DNA from: an uncultured Prevotella sp.
GTDB lineage: Bacteria; Bacteroidota; Bacteroidia; Bacteroidales; Bacteroidaceae
Direction: 5' to 3'
Assembly (NCBI GenBank): GCA_937892695.1
Contig: CALBJK010000086.1
Location: 1 to 21,092 of the forward strand
Length of the DNA stretch: 21,092 nt
Of this stretch, positions 1-7,898 are shown piece by piece (the first letter of the stretch is position 1; the number at the start of each line of letters is the position of its first letter). A program made the translations under genes and the position numbers. The notes beneath the pieces are model-generated. The model was not told where the DNA came from. It did not search any database and saw nothing but the letters and a program-made list of their open reading frames with translations.

Positions 1-2
1 AA

Positions 3-194
3 GCCACGCTGGGCAAGGCTTCCGTGAAGCAAGACAGGGAAAAAGGCCGCAAGCTGTGTATATATAAGAATTATGGCGTGCTTTACAGCGTTTCGTCCGA
101 CGACAAGCTTACGCGCGGAGTGTATGTTTACATAGACCGATGTCTCAATTTCCAATATTACCATTTTAGCGTTCTTATATGCGGCTTTCTGTAA
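3..194 (+). CDS. 3' end of an unidentified protein (partial at left edge)
   Basis: A reading frame is open from the left edge to a TAA at 192-194, giving 63 residues. Codon choice over the first 45 or so codons (CTG, GGC, AAG, GAC, GTG) resembles the intact genes here, and the translation includes YKNYGVLYSVSSDDK and RGVYVYIDR. I do not recognise the family. The last 15 residues are more hydrophobic and aromatic. It would converge on the minus-strand gene ending at 215, with no clear terminator in the 20-bp gap. A competing minus-strand frame (ATG at 164-162, open to the left edge) cannot be excluded; the plus frame is preferred on codon use alone. Confidence 0.4.
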   Translation, partial: ATLGKASVKQDREKGRKLCIYKNYGVLYSVSSDDKLTRGVYVYIDRCLNFQYYHFSVLICGFL

Positions 195-214
195 CTTTCG
201 TTGTGTAAGACAGG

Positions 215-1144
215 CTATTTCTCAGATTTTTCCCTTATCAGATACACTGGTCGGTGCTTTGTCTCATGGAAGATGCGTCCGAGATATTCACCGATTATTC
301 CGAGCGAAAGCAGCTGTACGCCGCCGAGAAAGAGAATGACGATAATGAGGGTAGGATAGCCACGGACAGGGTCGCCTACAATCATTGTCTTGACGATGAT
401 GTAGCACATATAGACGAAGGCGGCCAGCGATACGATGATTCCCATCACGGTAGAAATACGGAGCGGAGACACCGTGTACGACGTTATCCCTTCTATGGCT
501 AGGTCGAACAGCCGCATGTAGCTGAACGACGAATGACCGGCGGTGCGGTCGCTTTGCTTGAACCGTATTTTGGTCTTGCGGAATCCTATCCAGCAGTACA
601 GCCCCTTGGTGTAGCGTTGGGTTTCGCGCAGCTGCCTCATGGAAAGGATACACTTGCGGTCGAGCAGACGGAAATCGCCCACATTGGGAAGTACGTCGGT
701 TTTTGCCATACGGCTCAGCAGCTTGTAGTAGAGCGATGACAGCCGGCGGCGCAGCCAGCTCTCTTTGCCCCGGCTTTCTCTTTCGGCATATACATCGTCG
801 TAGCCCTGCTGCCAGAGTTGCAGCATCTGGGGTATGAAACGCGGCGGATGCTGCAGGTCGGCATCCATAATGACGGCGCAGTCGCCGTCGGCATAGTCGA
901 ATCCGGCAAGCATGGCGTTCTCTTTTCCGAAGTTGCGCGAGAGGCTTATGTATCTGAACCGGCAGTCCTGTTGTCTCGCCTTCTTTATTTGGACAAGGGT
1001 GTCGTCAGTGCTCCCGTCGTCTATAAGCAGAGCTTCCCACTGGTATCTGTTGTCTGCATCGAAGACAGCCGTGAGTGCTTGGGCGAGCCGCTGTATGTTG
1101 GGCGACTCGTTGTGGCAAGGTATTATAATAGTAACTTTTTTCAT
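215..1144 (-). CDS. GtrB/DPM1-like GT2 polyprenyl-phosphate glycosyltransferase
   Basis: A 309-residue membrane-anchored family 2 glycosyltransferase. Members transfer a sugar from a nucleotide donor to undecaprenyl (or dolichyl) phosphate at the inner membrane, supplying a lipid-linked sugar to a GT-C enzyme acting on the periplasmic side. Seen directly: N-terminal IIIPCHNE, the donor-binding IDDGSTDDT (residues 41-49), the metal-binding DADLQHPP (94-101), and two C-terminal membrane segments (about residues 230-260 and 268-300), the usual GtrB/YkcC layout. The ATG at 1144 is chosen over an upstream in-frame codon at 1201 because it overlaps the preceding gene's TGA by 4 bp (ATGA, 1144-1141), a translational coupling arrangement, and because the family begins with MKKVTIIIP. 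It is the last gene of the porZ operon. The sugar transferred cannot be read from sequence. Confidence 0.9.
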   Translation of the reverse strand: MKKVTIIIPCHNESPNIQRLAQALTAVFDADNRYQWEALLIDDGSTDDTLVQIKKARQQDCRFRYISLSRNFGKENAMLAGFDYADGDCAVIMDADLQHPPRFIPQMLQLWQQGYDDVYAERESRGKESWLRRRLSSLYYKLLSRMAKTDVLPNVGDFRLLDRKCILSMRQLRETQRYTKGLYCWIGFRKTKIRFKQSDRTAGHSSFSYMRLFDLAIEGITSYTVSPLRISTVMGIIVSLAAFVYMCYIIVKTMIVGDPVRGYPTLIIVILFLGGVQLLSLGIIGEYLGRIFHETKHRPVYLIREKSEK

Positions 1145-2571
1145 ATTCGTTTTCTCTTTTCCGGATAGAATATCTTCACGTCGGTGTCTTCTGTGACCCA
1201 CACGCAGTCGTACAGTCCGCTGTCGAGAGCCTTTTTTGCCATGGCCGGAATGTTCTTTTTCTCCGATTTGCCGATTTGTATGTTCTTTATGTTCTCAGGC
1301 CATGAGCATCCGGTTTCGTGTATGACGGCCTGTCCTCCGTCAAAAGCGTCTTCGGGCAGTACGCAGAACGAGGAGAATTTTTTCTCGTCGCTTTTTACTG
1401 TTATAGAACATACGCTCCGCACCGGCACGGGTGTTTTCTTTATTACGTAGCGTGCCATGTCGCGGCCTACGACCGATGTCTTCCATGACATGTACCAGTG
1501 GTGCAGGTCGACAGGGACGGCCGAGACGAGATAGAGCGCGAAGACAGGCACTATGTAGCGTCTGGGCGTTCTTTGTGCGGCGTACGCCACCATCAGTGCA
1601 GCTATGCCTAGTCCGGCGTAGGCGTTCATCACGCTAAGATTGATGAGCAGATTGGGTGACATAACTATGACGAAACAGGCCGTGAGACCGAGCATCTTAC
1701 GTCTGGTCCATTCGCGTCCCAGACCGATGGTCATCATCAATATAAAAGGAATAGCCGGCACTACGGATAGGGCGAACAGCCAGAGATTGCGCGACGGGGT
1801 GTGTACCAGGCAGATATAGTCGGCCGGAACCCACGTATAGGCAATTAGAATAGCTATGTCGCGCAACTTCTTGGCCGGGACAAATGTAGAATATTCTTTG
1901 CCAGGTAATCCGTAGCTGGGCAGTGACAACCTGATAGCGGCGTATGCTAAGGATACGGCCATACCTACGGCCACAAGCTGCCAGAAGGTGCGGCGGTCGG
2001 CTCTGGAAAACGTCCAAGCCATCACAGGAGGCACCATAGCCCAGGCCAGACCGTTCTCCTTGGCCAGTGCGGCTACGAAAACGCATACGGCCCATACGGC
2101 ATAGCGCGCTCTGCCTCTCATCGAGAGAAAGCACCAAAGCGATAGCAGTCCCCACAGCTGAGAATAAGTCTGGTTGATAGAGTCGCAACTCAACACTGTA
2201 CCCAGCACACACGGCGATAGGTAGAAGAAGACGGTTGCGGCATAGTTTGCGGTCTGGCCGAACCCGATCCGCGAGCAAATCTTGCAGACAATGAGTGCAT
2301 TGCCCAGATGCCCGAAGACCACGAGCAGATGGTTGAGCAACGGAAACAGACGGACATCTATTCCCGAGACATATCCCATGAAGGCATCGAACGGTCGCCA
2401 TACGCTTCCGTATACTAAAAAGTATTTTACCCAGTCTCGGTCAAAATTAGGGTAAGACAGTGTCATCCAGTCGTCGTAGGAAGGGTAAATCATAGTCACT
2501 CCCCAGAGTACAATCGGGAGAGTGATTAAGATGTAAGGAAAAGGCGAATGTAAATCTGCAAGTCTTTTCAT
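1141..2571 (-). CDS. Multi-spanning membrane protein, probable GT-C glycosyltransferase
   Basis: A 476-residue hydrophobic protein with roughly ten predicted membrane segments and a soluble C-terminal tail of about 95 residues. The first periplasmic loop carries an acidic YPSYDDW motif (about residues 29-35), placed like the catalytic aspartates of GT-C enzymes that use polyprenyl-phosphate sugars. It is followed directly, with a 4-bp overlap, by a GtrB-type enzyme, the expected partner that would make such a donor. Known: GtrB-plus-GtrC-type pairs decorate O-antigen or other surface glycans. Inferred: this protein adds the sugar, perhaps to LPS, outside the inner membrane. It starts 16 bp after porZ ends. 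It lacks an obvious named-family signature, so an O-antigen polymerase-like or unrelated polytopic protein remains possible. Confidence 0.7.
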   Translation of the reverse strand: MKRLADLHSPFPYILITLPIVLWGVTMIYPSYDDWMTLSYPNFDRDWVKYFLVYGSVWRPFDAFMGYVSGIDVRLFPLLNHLLVVFGHLGNALIVCKICSRIGFGQTANYAATVFFYLSPCVLGTVLSCDSINQTYSQLWGLLSLWCFLSMRGRARYAVWAVCVFVAALAKENGLAWAMVPPVMAWTFSRADRRTFWQLVAVGMAVSLAYAAIRLSLPSYGLPGKEYSTFVPAKKLRDIAILIAYTWVPADYICLVHTPSRNLWLFALSVVPAIPFILMMTIGLGREWTRRKMLGLTACFVIVMSPNLLINLSVMNAYAGLGIAALMVAYAAQRTPRRYIVPVFALYLVSAVPVDLHHWYMSWKTSVVGRDMARYVIKKTPVPVRSVCSITVKSDEKKFSSFCVLPEDAFDGGQAVIHETGCSWPENIKNIQIGKSEKKNIPAMAKKALDSGLYDCVWVTEDTDVKIFYPEKRKRI

Positions 2572-2587
2572 TATTTTGTGCTTGTCT

Positions 2588-4864
2588 TTATCTTATGATT
2601 GCAATTTTGCAGACAGTTCCTTTGCCGCCTTCGGCTGTGGCTGCTTCTACCATATACACTCCGCTGGCAACGCGCCGGCCTTTCATGTCGAGTCCGTTCC
2701 ATACGAACGTGCCGCCGGTGCTGCGTCCTTCGGCTACGAGAGTGCCGTTGGTGGTGGCTATCTTTATATCGGCATCAAGCGTAAGTCCGGTTATGGTGAT
2801 TGGTCCCTGGTAATCGGGCCTGACAGGATTGGGATAGGCCCATACGTTGTCTTTTGTCATATTGTCGCTTGGCTTGGAAGCGTCGCTCTGGTAGGAACAT
2901 AGTCCGGATGTGGTCCCGAAGAATACTTCACCCGTATCGTCGTTAACGCTCACGGCCTGTATGGCGTTTGAAAGAAGCGGACTGTTGTCCTTAGTAAAAT
3001 GTTCTGTCTCGGTAAGGTTGTCGGCACTTATGAGATAGGCTCCGTTGTCGCTCGTGACAAACCATTTACGCCCTGCACCGTCTATGGCCATGTCTGTGAC
3101 ATAGACACCGCTGAGCAGATAGTCGGCGAGGTTGGTGCCGTCGTTTCGCGGAATCTTCACTTGTGTGAATGTTTCGTTGTCGGTTCCTATCTGCGATGCC
3201 GGGAGCATGTATGGCCCTATGTTCGTTCCTATCCAGATGTTACCTTCTTTGTCCTCGGCGGCACATGTTACAGCCGACAGGTCGACAGCCGATGTCCCGT
3301 CTTGGTTGACTATTTTGTCATACACCTTTATAGCTTCGTCAGACGGCCGGAAGCATACGAGTGCGGGTTGCACGTGATTGTTGTTGACAAACCACATCAG
3401 TCCTCTGCTGTCAAAGAACAGTCCTTCCATGTCGTGGAACGAATTGCCGGTATTGTCGTGTATCTCGTCGGGATTCAGCACGGTCCATTTTTTATCTTTA
3501 TACGCCAGCATCGGCGACGACTTGGCTTCGCTGTTGAGTGCCCACAGTGTGGAGCCGTCGGGCGAGAAGCACACCGATTTGACCAGATTGTATCTGCGCA
3601 AGTTGTCTGTAGGCTTGAGACTTCCGGCATATTGTATCGGACTGTTGGTCATGTTGAAGATGTTCGTATTCTTGCCGTCCTCAAATTCGTACAGACCCGT
3701 CTGTGCTCCGAGGAACACATGGTCGGCATTCTTCGGGTCGACGGCCAAGGCGTAGGCACCGAGGTAAAGATCATCGGCAGCAGTCTTGAAGCTGTCGTCA
3801 TAGATGTGCCACTCGCCTTCTTTCAAAACTTGTATGCCCGCACGTTTTTCCACCACCCCGGTTGCGGTATAAAGCCGTCCCGACATGTATTTGAGAAATC
3901 CGAAATCGTTGTATTTGGGTCCGTCCGGACGAATGTCGCCTTCTATTGTGGTGAGGGTGCCGTCTGTAGCGACCGTTACGCTTTGCAATGTCCCGTCAGA
4001 GCCTGTCCAGCACGTCCCTTCAGACTTTCCGTAGGCCATGCCGTCCAGTTTTCGGGGAATGTCCGTTACCGTCAGGTCTTGATTTATGATGTATGAATGG
4101 GATGCTCCGTAGCAAAGTATATGACTGCCGTCGTATGAGCAGCGTGCAAACTTTGCGGCATAGAATCTGCTGTGCGCCCCTGTTCTGGGGTTGATGATGT
4201 CTGCCGACCCGTTGTTCAAGCCTATTATCTTGTCGCCGAGCTTGAAAAGCTTCTGGTACACCGAAGTTGTGACCATTTGCCACACATTCTTGTCAGCAAG
4301 GTTGTCAGTAATCACAGCCCGGTAAATACCGGAAGAAGTAGATGCAAATATTTCGTTGTCGACTATTATCGTCGACAGAACATTCATTCCTAAGTTGTAG
4401 GTGTCACTTATGTATGCATCGCGCATGTTCACTTTTAGCACACCGAATCCGGTAGACAGATAGGCGTCGTAACCGTTTACGGCAATGCTGTTGACCGTTT
4501 TGTCGGCTGTGGTGGTCTTGTTGTAATAGTCGGGTATATTGACGGTCTGGCCGTCGGGCGAAAGAAGGTCGATGTTGTAGTTCTTGTAAACGACAATGAG
4601 CCTTTGAGCCGTCTTGTTCCATGCTATGTTGTCAATCATGGCATCGTTCAGCACCGACACTTTAGTGTAGGTCAGTATGCTCTTGTCCGAAGGATTGTAG
4701 GAGTATAGGTTGTCCGAAGCGAGCACGTAGACCAGATTGCCGGTGTTTTCAATAGTCTTGATTTCGCTGAAAGCCGGATAGGCCTTCCACGAACCTATAC
4801 TCTGGGCTGCAATCTGTATCGTTGCACAGAGAAACAATATTATGGCTGTTGTCCTTGTCTTCAT
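2588..4864 (-). CDS. porZ: PorZ, T9SS accessory protein (two beta-propellers plus C-terminal domain)
   Basis: A 758-residue secreted protein close in length to P. gingivalis PorZ (about 776). A signal peptide (residues 1-20, ending IQIAAQ) is followed by IGSWKAYPAFSEI, typical of the PorZ N-terminal propeller. Repeated propeller blades follow, with signatures such as GNIWIGTNIGPY, GRKWFVTSDNGAYLI and GEVFFGTTSGLCSY. After VWAYPNPVRP comes a T9SS type A-like sorting domain (about residues 672-758) ending VASGVYMVEAATAEGGKGTVCKIAIIR-like. In P. gingivalis, PorZ is a surface component of the PorU attachment complex that binds anionic LPS and presents it to the sortase PorU. Its ATG overlaps the stop of the upstream glycosyltransferase by 4 bp. 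Two-component-regulator propeller proteins share the fold, but no histidine kinase domain is present, which supports PorZ. Confidence 0.85.
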   Translation of the reverse strand: MKTRTTAIILFLCATIQIAAQSIGSWKAYPAFSEIKTIENTGNLVYVLASDNLYSYNPSDKSILTYTKVSVLNDAMIDNIAWNKTAQRLIVVYKNYNIDLLSPDGQTVNIPDYYNKTTTADKTVNSIAVNGYDAYLSTGFGVLKVNMRDAYISDTYNLGMNVLSTIIVDNEIFASTSSGIYRAVITDNLADKNVWQMVTTSVYQKLFKLGDKIIGLNNGSADIINPRTGAHSRFYAAKFARCSYDGSHILCYGASHSYIINQDLTVTDIPRKLDGMAYGKSEGTCWTGSDGTLQSVTVATDGTLTTIEGDIRPDGPKYNDFGFLKYMSGRLYTATGVVEKRAGIQVLKEGEWHIYDDSFKTAADDLYLGAYALAVDPKNADHVFLGAQTGLYEFEDGKNTNIFNMTNSPIQYAGSLKPTDNLRRYNLVKSVCFSPDGSTLWALNSEAKSSPMLAYKDKKWTVLNPDEIHDNTGNSFHDMEGLFFDSRGLMWFVNNNHVQPALVCFRPSDEAIKVYDKIVNQDGTSAVDLSAVTCAAEDKEGNIWIGTNIGPYMLPASQIGTDNETFTQVKIPRNDGTNLADYLLSGVYVTDMAIDGAGRKWFVTSDNGAYLISADNLTETEHFTKDNSPLLSNAIQAVSVNDDTGEVFFGTTSGLCSYQSDASKPSDNMTKDNVWAYPNPVRPDYQGPITITGLTLDADIKIATTNGTLVAEGRSTGGTFVWNGLDMKGRRVASGVYMVEAATAEGGKGTVCKIAIIR

Positions 4865-5799
4865 TGTGTTTGATATTTGTTGTTGTCTTTTTGTATGTCT
4901 TCTGCTTTCAAGTGGCAGAAAAGCAGAAGCTTGTACATGTTGAACAGGAAAACTGTCGGTTCATTGCCGGTCAGTTTGCGTTTGATTTTATGTACGAACT
5001 GTCGGTATGCCATATCTGCCATCGGTAGGAGTCCTAATCGTTTTATCTTTTCGCCAGCTGCTATGACAGACGAATATCCACGCAGTTCGTCTTCAAAGTC
5101 GTGCAGGGTCTGTATGCCTTCTTCTGTTTTGGCCACGAATGCGTGGTTGGAATCGAAATTTTCAAAACTGAGCGGATTGTCGATGTGCCTGATGGATATA
5201 CGGTTTTCTTTCAAAGTCTTTCCTAACAGTACGTCTTCATAGCCGTAGCGTCTGAAACGTTCGTCGAGAGGAAACCGCAACATGACATTCCTGTTGATTA
5301 CGAAATTGGAAGTATGAAAATCAGAATAAGGTTTCTTGTTCCTTTCGGTGGCATTGCCGTTGCGCGTATTTGAACTGTCATAGATGAAACGTAGGTTTGA
5401 ACTCATGCTTCCGAGGTCGCAATGTATTACATATCCTCCATAGACGACATCCGAGCCTGATGATTCGATGTAACGGCGTATGTAACCGCAGTGTCGTACC
5501 ATCAGGTCGCTGTCGATGAACAGCAGACGGTCGTAACGTGCCTGGCGTGCGAGAAAATTGCGTATGGCTGCCCTTCCTTCATTTCTTTCCCTTATTATGT
5601 AACGGCAATGCGGAATGGTGTTTATAATCTTGTTTTGCTCTACGGATGAAGTGTCGGTGGAGCCGTCGTCGGCCACTATTATTTCGTAGCGCAAACCGCA
5701 TGAAGCCTCACATTCTTCGCATTGGTGTTGCAATGTCTTGACAAGCTCATCACAGACATTGTTGTATGACGGCAGAAGTATGGACAGTTCTTTTTGCAT
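4861..5799 (-). CDS. GT2 family glycosyltransferase
   Basis: A 312-residue soluble, probably inner-membrane-associated GT-A fold enzyme. N-terminal LSILLPSYNN, donor-binding VADDGSTD (residues 43-49) and the metal-binding DSD (96-98) are all present. A later GYEDVLLGKTL segment (about 208-218) matches the acceptor-side ED motif of GT2 enzymes and is the likely catalytic base region. The C-terminal 60 residues are basic with a hydrophobic stretch, possibly a membrane contact. It is the first gene of the minus-strand operon leading into porZ (4-bp ATGA overlap at 4864-4861). The donor, the acceptor and whether it modifies LPS cannot be read from sequence. I see no clear TTTG...TAnnTTTG promoter upstream on this strand, so the operon promoter is unassigned. 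Confidence 0.9.
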   Translation of the reverse strand: MQKELSILLPSYNNVCDELVKTLQHQCEECEASCGLRYEIIVADDGSTDTSSVEQNKIINTIPHCRYIIRERNEGRAAIRNFLARQARYDRLLFIDSDLMVRHCGYIRRYIESSGSDVVYGGYVIHCDLGSMSSNLRFIYDSSNTRNGNATERNKKPYSDFHTSNFVINRNVMLRFPLDERFRRYGYEDVLLGKTLKENRISIRHIDNPLSFENFDSNHAFVAKTEEGIQTLHDFEDELRGYSSVIAAGEKIKRLGLLPMADMAYRQFVHKIKRKLTGNEPTVFLFNMYKLLLFCHLKAEDIQKDNNKYQTQ

Positions 5800-5866
5800 G
5801 TAAGATAAAATTACGTGTCTTGCTCGATAAACGTTCTTTTGCGCTGTTTATTGTGTCTTTTTACAT

Positions 5867-5978
5867 TAGTTCATTTTGTTCTCAACTCGATTTGCACTAA
5901 CTTTTAATAAGTCAGGCTGCACTCGGGATAAAAAATGAACTAGTTCATTTTGTTCTCAACTCGATTTGCACTAACTTT
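5867..5978 (+). repeat. Perfect 38-bp direct repeat carrying a duplicated promoter
   Basis: Positions 5867-5904 and 5941-5978 are identical over 38 bases, separated by 36 unrelated bases. Each copy contains a TTTG followed 19 nt later by a TAnnTTT(G/T) element. The downstream copy continues into G, giving the full TAACTTTG. The upstream copy continues into T, giving TAACTTTT, so only the downstream copy has an intact consensus. The arrangement looks like a tandem duplication of the argS promoter with one partly inactive copy. Confidence 0.9.
5932..5951. promoter_or_regulatory. 20-bp perfect palindrome overlapping the -33 element (candidate operator)
   Basis: AAAATGAACT followed directly by its reverse complement AGTTCATTTT. 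The right half overlaps the TTTG -33 element of the argS promoter, so a bound dimer would block RNA polymerase. Only the downstream 38-bp repeat copy has the left half. It could also arise by chance in AT-rich DNA, though a perfect 20-mer is unlikely. Confidence 0.5.
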
Positions 5979-5979
5979 G
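5949..5979 (+). promoter_or_regulatory. argS promoter, Bacteroidetes consensus
   Basis: TTTG at 5949-5952, a 19-nt spacer and TAACTTTG at 5972-5979 match the Bacteroidetes primary sigma consensus. Transcription would begin around 5986, leaving a leader of about 18 nt before the argS ATG at 6004. A second, imperfect copy lies at 5875-5905. Confidence 0.8.
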
Positions 5980-6003
5980 CAAACAAAAAGAAAAATCAAA
6001 CTA

Positions 6004-7821
6004 ATGGACATACAGAAACAGATAAGTTCGTCGGTAATCAAGGCCGTCAAGGAGCTGTATGGGCAGGATGTGCCCGAAAAGATGGTACAGCTACAGAAAA
6101 CAAAGAAGGAGTTTGAAGGAAGTCTGACACTCGTGGTATTTCCTTTCCTGCGCATATCCAAAAAGAAACCAGAGGATACAGCACAAGAGATAGGACAGTG
6201 GCTAAAGGAAAACGAACCAGCCGTGGCAGGATTCAATGTGGTAAAGGGATTTCTCAATTTAAGTGTCTCGTCGGCAGCATGGATAGAACTACTCAATGCC
6301 ATCGATGCCGACCCGAAGTACGGCGAGAAGACTCCGGCCAAGGACGCACCTCTGGTGATGATAGAATATTCGTCACCAAACACCAATAAGCCTCTCCACC
6401 TCGGGCATGTCCGCAATAACCTGCTCGGATGGTCGCTCGCACAGATAATGGAAGCCAACGGCAACCGCGTGGTAAAGACCAACATCGTCAACGACCGAGG
6501 CATACATATCTGCAAATCGATGCTCGCATGGCTAAAATGGGGCAACGGCGAGACCCCGGAGTCGAGCGGCAAGAAAGGTGACCACCTCATCGGCGACTAC
6601 TACGTGGCCTTTGACAAGCACTACCGCGAAGAAGTGAAAGAACTAAAAGCCCAGTATATAGCTGAAGGCATGGGCGAAGAGGATGCTGAGAAAAAGGCCA
6701 AAGACGAAGCACCGCTCATCAAAGAGGCTCACGCCATGCTCGTGAAATGGGAAAAGGGCGACCCTGAGGTACGCGCCCTGTGGAAGAAGATGAACGACTG
6801 GGTATACGCCGGATTCGACCAGACCTACAAGGCTCTGGGCGTAGGCTTCGACAAGATATATTATGAGTCGAACACCTACCTCATAGGAAAGAAGAAGGTG
6901 GAAGAGGGACTGGAAAAGGGACTGTTCTTCCGCAAACCGGACAACAGTGTCTGGGCCGACCTCACAAAGGACGGACTCGACCAGAAGCTGCTGCTCCGCT
7001 CTGACGGCACATCGGTGTACATGACCCAGGACATCGGCACGGCCGAGATGCGCTTCGCCGACTATCCCATCGACAAGATGATTTACGTCGTGGGCAACGA
7101 GCAGAACTATCACTTCCAGGTGCTCTCTATCCTGCTCGACCGTCTCGGATTCAAATGGGGCAAGGAACTGGTACATTTCTCTTACGGAATGGTAGAGCTG
7201 CCCAACGGCAAGATGAAGAGCCGTGAGGGTACTGTCGTCGATGCCGACGACCTTATTGCCGCAATGATTGACGACGCACGCCGCACGAGCGAAGAACTAG
7301 GTAAGTTTAAGGACATGACCGATGCTGAGCGCAACGAAATCGCCCGCATCGTGGGTATGGGTGCTCTTAAATACTTCATCTTGAAAGTGGATGCCCGCAA
7401 GAACATGCTGTTCAATCCGGCAGAGAGCATCGACTTCAACGGCAACACAGGACCGTTCATCCAGTACACCTACGCCCGCATCCGTTCTATCCTGCGCAAG
7501 GCCGAGACCGAAGGTATCGCACTGCCAGAAAAGCTCGCCCCTACAATGCCCGTCAATCAGAAGGAGACTGAACTGATCCAGAAGATAAGCGAATTCGGTG
7601 CTGCTGTAGAACAGGCCGGCAAAGACTATTCGCCCAGCGGCATAGCCAACTACTGCTACGAACTGACCAAGGAGTTCAACCAGTTCTATCACGACTACAG
7701 CATTCTCGGAGCCGACAACGAGGATGAGAAGGCCGTGCGTCTGGTGCTTGCCCGTAATGTGGCCAAGACTTTGCGCAACGGTATGGCTCTGCTCGGCATA
7801 GAGGTACCAGAAAGAATGTAG
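6004..7821 (+). CDS. argS: Arginyl-tRNA synthetase
   Basis: A 605-residue class I aminoacyl-tRNA synthetase that charges tRNA-Arg in the cytoplasm. Seen: the N-terminal Add1 tRNA-recognition domain (residues 1-110, including KGFLNLSVS), the HIGH-type signature HLGH (132-135) within SPNTNKPLHLGHVRNN, the KMSKS-equivalent KMKS (403-406), and the C-terminal DALR anticodon-binding domain (about 480-605) with NTGPFIQYTYAR just before it. Length and motifs are normal and no lesion is seen. The ATG at 6004 is chosen because an in-frame TTG at 5950 lies inside the promoter, upstream of the expected transcription start. It stands alone, divergent from the porZ operon and convergent with the surface-protein cluster. 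Confidence 0.97.
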   Translation: MDIQKQISSSVIKAVKELYGQDVPEKMVQLQKTKKEFEGSLTLVVFPFLRISKKKPEDTAQEIGQWLKENEPAVAGFNVVKGFLNLSVSSAAWIELLNAIDADPKYGEKTPAKDAPLVMIEYSSPNTNKPLHLGHVRNNLLGWSLAQIMEANGNRVVKTNIVNDRGIHICKSMLAWLKWGNGETPESSGKKGDHLIGDYYVAFDKHYREEVKELKAQYIAEGMGEEDAEKKAKDEAPLIKEAHAMLVKWEKGDPEVRALWKKMNDWVYAGFDQTYKALGVGFDKIYYESNTYLIGKKKVEEGLEKGLFFRKPDNSVWADLTKDGLDQKLLLRSDGTSVYMTQDIGTAEMRFADYPIDKMIYVVGNEQNYHFQVLSILLDRLGFKWGKELVHFSYGMVELPNGKMKSREGTVVDADDLIAAMIDDARRTSEELGKFKDMTDAERNEIARIVGMGALKYFILKVDARKNMLFNPAESIDFNGNTGPFIQYTYARIRSILRKAETEGIALPEKLAPTMPVNQKETELIQKISEFGAAVEQAGKDYSPSGIANYCYELTKEFNQFYHDYSILGADNEDEKAVRLVLARNVAKTLRNGMALLGIEVPERM

Positions 7822-7847
7822 GGACACGAAACGAATGCTCACCAATA

Positions 7848-7883
7848 AAAAATGCAGGGCTGCGATTGTAGTCCTGCATTTTT
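7848..7883. terminator. Bidirectional Rho-independent terminator
   Basis: An 11-bp perfect stem (AAAAATGCAGG with CCTGCATTTTT) and a 14-nt loop, with a T-run on the plus strand and a matching A-run on the other side. It can end argS transcription and also the convergent minus-strand genes finishing at 7899. Confidence 0.85.
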
Positions 7884-7898
7884 GTTGGTTGAAAATCC

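Noticed and set aside
1..164. Minus-strand frame open to the left edge (ATG at 164-162)
   Set aside because: It competes with the plus-strand frame over the same bases; codon use favours the plus strand, though neither translation is recognised, so it is only a weak rejection.
1145..1201. Longer start for the GtrB-like gene
   Set aside because: The extension overlaps the GT-C gene's coding tail, whereas the ATG at 1144 gives the 4-bp overlap and normal N-terminus.
2999..4096. Plus-strand 365-codon open frame
   Set aside because: It lies wholly antisense to porZ, whose frame has clear propeller and sorting-domain signatures; the antisense translation has no recognisable motif and unnatural Cys/Val/His-rich composition.
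5800..5866. Promoter for the porZ operon
   Set aside because: No TTTG/TTG with a properly spaced TAnnTTTG was found on the minus strand; the nearest TAATTTTA is immediately next to the ATG.
5950..6003. Longer argS start at an in-frame TTG (5950)
   Set aside because: The TTG overlaps the -33 element of the argS promoter and lies upstream of the expected transcription start; the family begins near the ATG at 6004.
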